DNA of 64,000 nt from Devosia sp. Leaf420 (GTDB lineage Bacteria; Pseudomonadota; Alphaproteobacteria; Rhizobiales; Devosiaceae): assembly GCF_001425445.1 (NCBI RefSeq), contig NZ_LMQU01000010.1, positions 131,501 to 195,500 on the forward strand, written 5' to 3'. Made by a program: the position numbers and the translations under genes. The notes under the pieces were generated by a model. The model did no database searches, had not been told where the DNA came from, and saw nothing but the letters and a program-made list of their open reading frames with translations. Shown here piece by piece: positions 58,737-64,000 of this stretch; the first letter of the stretch is position 1; each line of letters starts with the position of its first letter.

Positions 58737-60173
58737 ATGTTCCGTCAGGTTTCCTCATACATGATCGCCAACATTGTCTCGGCAATGTTCGGCTTTGCCT
58801 CGGTCGTCATTTTCACGCGTGTGCTCGCGCCCGAGCAATATGGCATCTACATTGTCGGCTTCAGCATTGCCGCGATGATATCGGCTTTGGTCTTTGGCTG
58901 GATCAAGGCTTCCGTGGTTCCCTTTACTGCCGATGGCAGCGGCACCGATATCAGGGTCACGGCCGGCCTCGCCTTCCTCGCCCTCCTCTTGCTTATTCCG
59001 GTTCTTTATTTCGGCATCGGCGCTTTCGCGCCGGACTCGATCGGCTACCTGCTCCCCGCCATCATGCTCGCCTTCGGTATCGGTTTTTTCGAATTCTACC
59101 TCGAAACGTTCCGCGCCCGGCAGGCCACCGGCCCCTATATGTGGGCCACTATTATCCGCGCCGCGAGCGCTCTTGGTCTCTCACTCATCCTGGTCATGGT
59201 TTTTGATCTGCGCGGCCTTGGTCTTTTGACCAGCATCGCCCTTTCTTACTTCGTCACCGCCTTGCTCTATTCGGTGCTGGTTTGGCGCGGTCCGCGCAAG
59301 CCTCTCGATCCCGCGCTCCTCCGTTCCATGCTCGCTTTCGGCATTCCGATGACGGTGTCGGGAACAGTCTTCGTCCTCCAGACCATGCTCGATCGCTTTG
59401 TGCTTGCCGGCAGCATGGGCGAACATGCCGCCGGGCTTTATGGCGCCTCCGCCGATCTCGTCCGCCAGATCATGCTTTTTCCCGGCGTCGCTATCGGCAC
59501 CGCTGTCGTCCCCATCGCCATTCACCTCCTCGCGCAGGACGATCGGCCAGGTCTTGACCGGCATCTCGTCGACAGCACGGAAATGCTGCTCGCCATCATG
59601 GCACCCGCCGCCGCCGGCCTCGCCATCATCGCCGGCAAATTGGCTTTCGTCGTCCTGGGCGACGAGTTCCGCGCCGAGGCCACCAGTCTAATACCGGTTG
59701 TGGCGCTGGCCTGGCTCTTCCGCTCGATCACCTACCAATTGCTTCACGCCAGTTTTCAGGTGCGTCGCAAGCCTGGCCTCATGTTGGCCCAGGGCATTAT
59801 CACCTTGGCGCTCAACGCTGCGGCCCTCTTCATCCTCGTGCCGCGCTTCGGTCTTTTGGGCGCGGCATGGTCGCTCGTTCTGTCAGAAGCCATGGGCATG
59901 GCTATGGGGTATTGGCTGACCCGCTGGGCCCACCCTTTGCCGATCGACATTCGCTCCATCGGCAAGGTTGGGCTTGCAACCCTTTGCATGGCTGTCCCAG
60001 CTTTTCTCCTCGATCAGAGCTTGGGCGGGTTTGGGATCATCGACATCGCCCTGCCCGTCATCGCTGGCGTACTCGCTTACGGCATTGCAGCTTATGGCCT
60101 CGATATCGCTGGGGTCCGCACCCGCTTCGTGGCCCTGCGCCAGCGGCGAGCAACCGCCCCGATCATTCCCTAA
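58737..60173 (+). CDS. Polysaccharide flippase (Wzx/PST family)
   Basis: Inner-membrane protein of the MATE/PST superfamily, 478 residues with about 12-14 hydrophobic segments. It opens MFRQVSSYMIANIVSAMFGFASVVIFTRVLAPEQYGIYIVGFS, the classic Polysacc_synt start. A second half repeats the fold (LLRSMLAFGIPMTVSGTVFVLQTMLDRFVLAGSMGEHAAGLYGASADLV). It likely flips lipid-linked oligosaccharides for the Wzy-like enzyme. It begins six bases after the GH10 stop. The 291 bases after it hold no gene. Confidence 0.88.
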   Translation: MFRQVSSYMIANIVSAMFGFASVVIFTRVLAPEQYGIYIVGFSIAAMISALVFGWIKASVVPFTADGSGTDIRVTAGLAFLALLLLIPVLYFGIGAFAPDSIGYLLPAIMLAFGIGFFEFYLETFRARQATGPYMWATIIRAASALGLSLILVMVFDLRGLGLLTSIALSYFVTALLYSVLVWRGPRKPLDPALLRSMLAFGIPMTVSGTVFVLQTMLDRFVLAGSMGEHAAGLYGASADLVRQIMLFPGVAIGTAVVPIAIHLLAQDDRPGLDRHLVDSTEMLLAIMAPAAAGLAIIAGKLAFVVLGDEFRAEATSLIPVVALAWLFRSITYQLLHASFQVRRKPGLMLAQGIITLALNAAALFILVPRFGLLGAAWSLVLSEAMGMAMGYWLTRWAHPLPIDIRSIGKVGLATLCMAVPAFLLDQSLGGFGIIDIALPVIAGVLAYGIAAYGLDIAGVRTRFVALRQRRATAPIIP

Positions 60174-60464
60174 AATTTTACCTTTCGCGCAAAAGCTCTT
60201 TAAACCCTCCGCCAAGATATGATCGCGCCAAGCCTGGATCAGGCCCAGTTAAACGCCACGCATTAGGCCAAATTAACAGGTTGAGCCGCTAGATTTACTC
60301 CAAACACGGCGTTCCTCGACTTGTGAAAAAGGAAAGGGCGCCAAGAAAAGTCCGAATGGGCAAAAGCCGGAAGCAGGAGCAACCGGCGGAGTAGCGGAGT
60401 GGGTTGGAGGCGTTTTTGACGCCAGGACATCACTGCGCCGCTCGTCGAAACGGGGTGCGCGACA

Positions 60465-61904
60465 ATGAATGTACGGGTACAAAACGCTATGGACCTGCCC
60501 TTGGCAGTCGATCTCGACGGCACGCTGATTTCGGCGGATTTGCTGTGGGAAGGCCTGTTTCAGCTCCTCAAGAAAAATCCGCTCCTGATCTTTCTCGTGC
60601 CGATCTGGGCGCTGAGCGGCAAGGCCCGGCTCAAGGCCGAAATTGCGCGCCGCATCGACTTTGATGCCAGCCTTCTCCCCTATCGCCAGGATTTCGTGGC
60701 CTATCTGATGACCCAGAAGGCACTGGGCCGCGATCTCATTCTCGTCACTGCTGCGGCGTCTTCCTTTGCACGTGCCGTCGCCGATCATCTCGGCATCTTT
60801 TCAGCGGTTTACAGTTCCGATGAAACCGTCAACCTCGCCGCGCACAACAAGGCAAAGCTCCTAACCGACACCTTCGGCGCCAAGGGTTTTGACTACGCCG
60901 GCAATGACCGCGCCGATATCGAAGTCTTCGAGGCCGCGCGTCACGCCATCGTCGTCGCGCCCGACGCCACCGCCAGCCGCTACCAGAAGCGCACGGGCGC
61001 CCAGCGCTTCGATGCGCCGAAACCAAGCCTCAAGACTTACGCCAAAATGCTGCGCTGCCATCAGTGGCTCAAGAACGCCCTGGTCTTCGCGCCCGCGGTC
61101 CTTGCCCATCAAGTGACTTCGGCAACGGTGATGTTTGAATCACTGCTTGGCTTCTTCGCCTTCTGCGCGGCAGCCTCGGCGATCTACATCATCAATGACA
61201 TCATCGACCTGCCGCTCGATCGCCAGCATGCCACCAAGCGAAATCGGCCCTTTGCCAATGGTACTTTCTCCATTCCCTTCGGCCTCAAGGTCTCGGGCGG
61301 ATTGATGGTGATTGCAGGCCTGATCTGCTTTGCTTTGCCGCCGCTCTTTGCCGCCGTAATCGCGCTTTATGCGGTCACGACCACGGCCTATTCCTTTGCC
61401 ATAAAGCGCATGCTGCTGGTCGACGTGATCTGCCTTGCCGGCCTCTATACGCTCAGGATTATCGGCGGCAAGGTTGCCGCGACCATGCCCTTGTCCTTCT
61501 GGCTCATCGCCTTTTCGATGTTCTTCTTCCTCTCCCTGGCGCTCGTGAAGCGCTATGTGGAATTGCAGACGTCGAAAGTGTCCGAGCGCGACCGGATCGC
61601 CGGGCGCGGCTATCGGCCGGAGGATATTTCCATCATCGGGCAGGCCGGTATCGCTTCGGCCTTCACCGCCGCGCTCGTCCTTTCGCTCTATATCCAGAGC
61701 CAGGAAGTCATCGGCTACTACACCTCCCCCTGGCTGATCTGGCCGCTCGTGCCGATCGTCCTCTACATCACCATCCGCATCTGGATCCTCGCCTATCGCC
61801 GCGAGATGCATGACGACCCCGTCGTCTTCATCGCCACCGATTGGCGCAGCCAGCTTTTCGTCGCCATCGGCGTCGGCTTTATGCTGATCGGGAGCGTCTT
61901 TTGA
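60465..61904 (+). CDS. HAD phosphatase-UbiA prenyltransferase fusion (DPPR synthase-like, NoeC-like)
   Basis: Two-domain protein, 479 residues. The N-terminal HAD domain (1-185) has LAVDLDGTLISADLLWEG with the two catalytic Asp, and FDYAGNDRADIEVFEAA as the metal-binding motif. The membrane UbiA domain (about 190-479) has IYIINDIIDLPLDRQHATKRNRPFANG with the NDxxDxxxD metal/diphosphate motif and LVDVICLAGLYTLRIIGG as the second site. This branch contains decaprenyl-phosphate 5-phosphoribosyltransferase. The fused HAD could remove the 5-phosphate in the next step; this is inferred. ATG overlaps follow: its TGA overlaps the next ATG by one base. Confidence 0.83.
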   Translation: MNVRVQNAMDLPLAVDLDGTLISADLLWEGLFQLLKKNPLLIFLVPIWALSGKARLKAEIARRIDFDASLLPYRQDFVAYLMTQKALGRDLILVTAAASSFARAVADHLGIFSAVYSSDETVNLAAHNKAKLLTDTFGAKGFDYAGNDRADIEVFEAARHAIVVAPDATASRYQKRTGAQRFDAPKPSLKTYAKMLRCHQWLKNALVFAPAVLAHQVTSATVMFESLLGFFAFCAAASAIYIINDIIDLPLDRQHATKRNRPFANGTFSIPFGLKVSGGLMVIAGLICFALPPLFAAVIALYAVTTTAYSFAIKRMLLVDVICLAGLYTLRIIGGKVAATMPLSFWLIAFSMFFFLSLALVKRYVELQTSKVSERDRIAGRGYRPEDISIIGQAGIASAFTAALVLSLYIQSQEVIGYYTSPWLIWPLVPIVLYITIRIWILAYRREMHDDPVVFIATDWRSQLFVAIGVGFMLIGSVF

Positions 61905-63241
61905 TGAGCTTTGACAGCTTTGGCCGGCTCGACCGCCGAACCCGCACCGCCATTCCGCCCGAAACCGCGATCCTTGCCATGCGCGCCGGGACCACGACGA
62001 CGAGTTTTCTCGCCTTCGGCAACGGCAAATCCTATGGCGACACCTGCCACAATGACCGCGGCGCGCTTGTCCCCATGCGCGGCCGCCACGCCATTGTCGG
62101 CTTCGACCCCGAAACCGGCCTTCTCACCGCCGAAGCCGGCGCGACGCTCGAAGAGCTGATCGCCCATATCGCGCCGCACGGCTATTTCCTGCCCGTCACC
62201 CCCGGCACCCGCTTCGTCACCCTCGGCGGCGCTATCGCCAACGATGTCCACGGCAAGAACCACCATCGCCGCGGCAGCTTCGGCTGCCACGTCACCAGTT
62301 TCGAACTCCTCCGCTCCGACGGCACGGTCCACGCCTGCTCAAAGGACCAAAATCCCGAGCTCTTCGCCGCCACGATCGGCGGCATGGGCCTCACCGGCAT
62401 TATCCTCACCGCCGCGATCCGCCTGATGCGCGTCGGCTCGCTCGATATCGCCGAAACCATCACGCCGTTTTCTTCGCTCGACGCCTATTTTGACATGGCC
62501 GAAGCCGCCGACGCCGAAAACGAATATGCCGTCGCCTGGGTCGATCAACTCGCGACCGGCAAGAACACCGGCCGCGGCGTCCTCTTGACCGGCAACCATG
62601 CCGACAACGGCAATTTCGCCGTCTCCCCCCGCGCGACAAAACTCACCGTTCCGCTCGAAATGCCGTTCTCCATGCTCAACGGCCTTAGCCTCCGCGGTTT
62701 TAATACCGCCTATTTCCACGCCAAGGCGCGCAAGTCGGGCACCCATCTCAGCCCCTATGGCAGCTTCTTTTATCCGCTCGACGCCGTCGGAAACTGGAAC
62801 CGCCTCTATGGCCGCAAAGGCCTTTACCAGCACCAGAGCATCATCCCCTTCGCCGCCGCGCGCAAAACCATTCCGGCCCTCCTTGCCGCCAGCCGCGACG
62901 CCGGCGAGGCCTCGTTCCTCACGGTTCTCAAACGCTTCGGCGCAGTGCCCTCCCCTGGCCTTTTCTCCTTCCCCCGGCCCGGCTACACGCTGACCATGGA
63001 TTTTTCCAACCGCGGCGCCTCGACGCGAGCCCTGCTCGATCGCCTCGACGCCATGACCATCGCCGTCGGTGGCCGTGTGAACCCCTACAAGGACCAGCAC
63101 ATGGACGCCGAAACCTTCGCTGCCGGCTTCCCCGAGTGGGAAAAGCTCGAGCGCCTGCGCGATCCCAAATTCAATTCCAATTTCTGGCGGCGCACCGCGC
63201 TCGCCCTTTCCCATCCCATGCCGGCGCTGGCTGCCGAATAG
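61904..63241 (+). CDS. DprE1-like FAD-dependent oxidase (decaprenylphosphoryl-ribose 2-oxidase type)
   Basis: FAD-binding oxidoreductase of the VAO fold, 445 residues. FAD-site motifs: LAFGNGKSYGDTCHNDRG, FLPVTPGTRFVTLGGAIANDVHGKNHHRRGSFGCHV, and GGMGLTGIILTAAIRLMRV. C-terminal substrate domain: VLKRFGAVPSPGLFSFPRPGYTLTMDF, then GGRVNPYKDQHMDAETF with the likely catalytic Lys. The order HAD-UbiA then DprE1-like reproduces two steps of decaprenylphosphoryl-arabinose synthesis; the next step, a DprE2-like SDR, would be expected downstream. Coupled to the preceding gene by TGATG. Confidence 0.82.
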   Translation: MSFDSFGRLDRRTRTAIPPETAILAMRAGTTTTSFLAFGNGKSYGDTCHNDRGALVPMRGRHAIVGFDPETGLLTAEAGATLEELIAHIAPHGYFLPVTPGTRFVTLGGAIANDVHGKNHHRRGSFGCHVTSFELLRSDGTVHACSKDQNPELFAATIGGMGLTGIILTAAIRLMRVGSLDIAETITPFSSLDAYFDMAEAADAENEYAVAWVDQLATGKNTGRGVLLTGNHADNGNFAVSPRATKLTVPLEMPFSMLNGLSLRGFNTAYFHAKARKSGTHLSPYGSFFYPLDAVGNWNRLYGRKGLYQHQSIIPFAAARKTIPALLAASRDAGEASFLTVLKRFGAVPSPGLFSFPRPGYTLTMDFSNRGASTRALLDRLDAMTIAVGGRVNPYKDQHMDAETFAAGFPEWEKLERLRDPKFNSNFWRRTALALSHPMPALAAE

Positions 63242-63250
63242 AGGACAATA

Positions 63251-63673
63251 ATGGCTTACCTCCCCTTCATCCTCTTCACCGTCTTCACCAATGCGGCCGC
63301 CCAGCTCATGCTGAAAGCGGGCATGACCTCCATGGGCTCGATCAGCTTCACCGCCGATACCGCAATCCTCCGCATCTTCCAGATCGTCTTCAATCCCTGG
63401 GTTTTTGCGGGGCTCACGACCTTCGTCATCTCCATGGCCTCGCACCTTTATGTGCTCTCCAAGGTCGATATTTCCTTCGCCTATCCCTTCCTCAGCCTTG
63501 CCTATGTGGCCGTCGCCATATTCGCCTGGCTCGTCTTCAAGGAAGATCTCGGCGCCCTCAAAATTGCCGGCATCGCGCTCATCTGCGTCGGCACGGTGCT
63601 GATCGCCCAAGGCGGCACCAAGCACACCGAACCAACGGAAACGGTCGCAAGCCTCAATCGGGCCAGCACCTGA
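63251..63673 (+). CDS. Small four-helix transporter (EamA/SMR-like, ArnE/F-type)
   Basis: 140-residue membrane protein with four helices: FILFTVFTNAAAQLMLKAGM, an amphipathic loop, WVFAGLTTFVISMASHLYVLSKV, ISFAYPFLSLAYVAVAIFAWLVF, and IAGIALICVGTVLIAQGG. It is single-domain and like ArnE/ArnF, which move undecaprenyl-phosphate-aminoarabinose across the membrane. Next to prenyl-phosphate pentose genes it probably flips a prenyl-linked sugar; this is inferred. It begins nine bases after the DprE1-like stop. Confidence 0.78.
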   Translation: MAYLPFILFTVFTNAAAQLMLKAGMTSMGSISFTADTAILRIFQIVFNPWVFAGLTTFVISMASHLYVLSKVDISFAYPFLSLAYVAVAIFAWLVFKEDLGALKIAGIALICVGTVLIAQGGTKHTEPTETVASLNRAST

Positions 63674-63717
63674 TCCATCGACAAAACCTCATTCAGACAT
63701 TCAGAGCGGGACAAAGA

Positions 63718-64000
63718 ATGCGACACATCATTTTCGGCGGCGATGGCTTTGTCGGCCGGCACCTGGCCCCAAGACTTCTCAATGACGGACACGAGGTTAT
63801 CGTGGCCGACATCGTCAAATCCGATCTGCCGCATTATCGCGATGTGGCCTTCGTCGAGACCGATGTCACGAGCGAAGTGTCCATTCGCGCGCTCGGCATC
63901 AAGCCCGATGACATGGTCTACAATCTCTCGGCAAAAATGCTCTCGCCGATCCAGGTCCGCGCCAAGCGCCACGATTTCTTCTTCCCGGTGAATTACTACG
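63718..64000 (+). CDS. Extended SDR/NAD-dependent epimerase-like protein, N-terminal part
   Basis: Runs off the window; 94 residues are visible. It opens RHIIFGGDGFVGRHLAPRLLNDGHEVIVADI, a Rossmann GGDGFVGxxL nucleotide-binding loop, then FVETDVTS and DDMVYNLSAKM, as in sugar-nucleotide epimerases and dehydratases. It is not a short-chain DprE2-like reductase in the visible part. It belongs to the same operon as the three genes before it. Confidence 0.75.
   Translation, partial: MRHIIFGGDGFVGRHLAPRLLNDGHEVIVADIVKSDLPHYRDVAFVETDVTSEVSIRALGIKPDDMVYNLSAKMLSPIQVRAKRHDFFFPVNYY

Noticed and set aside
60174-60464. Possible tRNA or small RNA in the gap before the HAD-UbiA gene
   Set aside because: No TTCGA-type T-loop, anticodon stem or terminator could be found. 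It is treated as promoter and leader sequence.
62339-63625. 428-codon minus-strand frame rich in Gly and Glu
   Set aside because: Antisense to the DprE1-like and small transporter genes.

Overview
The window is GC-rich (about 60-65% by eye) with dense, overlapping genes. Gene content and order point to an alphaproteobacterium of the Hyphomicrobiales, most like Devosia or its relatives. The clues are a rhizobial-type chemotaxis set (STAS-cheY-cheA-cheW plus cheR-cheB-cheY-cheD and a cheT-like gene), a DRL-type reductoisomerase as in Brucella, many ABC importers, and noeC/dprE1-like genes. The genus is an inference. No rRNA, tRNA, CRISPR array, insertion sequence or prophage was seen.

Layout. 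(1) 1-11.5 kb, transport: the end of a glycine-betaine permease with its binding protein, a GGDEF-EAL protein, a second betaine-type binding protein, a branched-chain amino-acid (liv) binding protein, a RES/Xre toxin-antitoxin pair with a palindromic operator, livMHFG, and methylglyoxal synthase. (2) 11.5-29.4 kb, chemotaxis: four receptors in a row (globin-coupled, PAS-PAS, Cache_3-like, dCache), a CheY, CheB, CheR and CheD; a divergent CheT/CheZ-like candidate; an inserted low-GC toxin-antitoxin pair; then CheW, CheA, CheY and a STAS protein. (3) 29.4-36.3 kb: DRL-like reductoisomerase, two tandem secreted paralogues, an MDR reductase, a small secreted protein, and the psuK-psuG pseudouridine catabolic pair. 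(4) 36.7-50.4 kb: potFGHI putrescine importer, a 22-codon micro-gene with a perfect 15-nt Shine-Dalgarno, purU, Kef-type antiporter with an Rrf2 regulator, a helicase/FAH/aldo-keto reductase operon, GFA protein, EamA exporter and YCII protein. (5) 50.5-64 kb, surface polysaccharide: a Wzz-like protein, WecG-type and other glycosyltransferases, a Wzy-like polymerase, a GH10 glycanase, a Wzx-like flippase, then a HAD-UbiA / DprE1-like / small transporter / SDR set resembling decaprenyl-phosphoryl-arabinose synthesis.

How the parts work together. Receptors feed CheA/CheW. CheR, CheB and CheD adapt them, three of the four receptors ending in an xWxxF tether. Two CheYs and a DXXXQ CheT-like candidate would handle output and signal termination. 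CheD and the CheT-like protein end in the same DIELF residues, suggesting a common docking partner. The last gene block probably makes and exports a pentose-bearing polysaccharide or glycoconjugate.

Main points for follow-up: the micro-gene with full anti-Shine-Dalgarno complementarity at 41.07 kb, the CheD/CheT shared tail, the HAD-UbiA plus DprE1-like module, the DRL-type enzyme, and the two toxin-antitoxin pairs placed inside otherwise conserved loci. Start codons were re-chosen from ribosome-binding sites where the longest frame looked wrong. All family assignments come from reading motifs, not from database searches.
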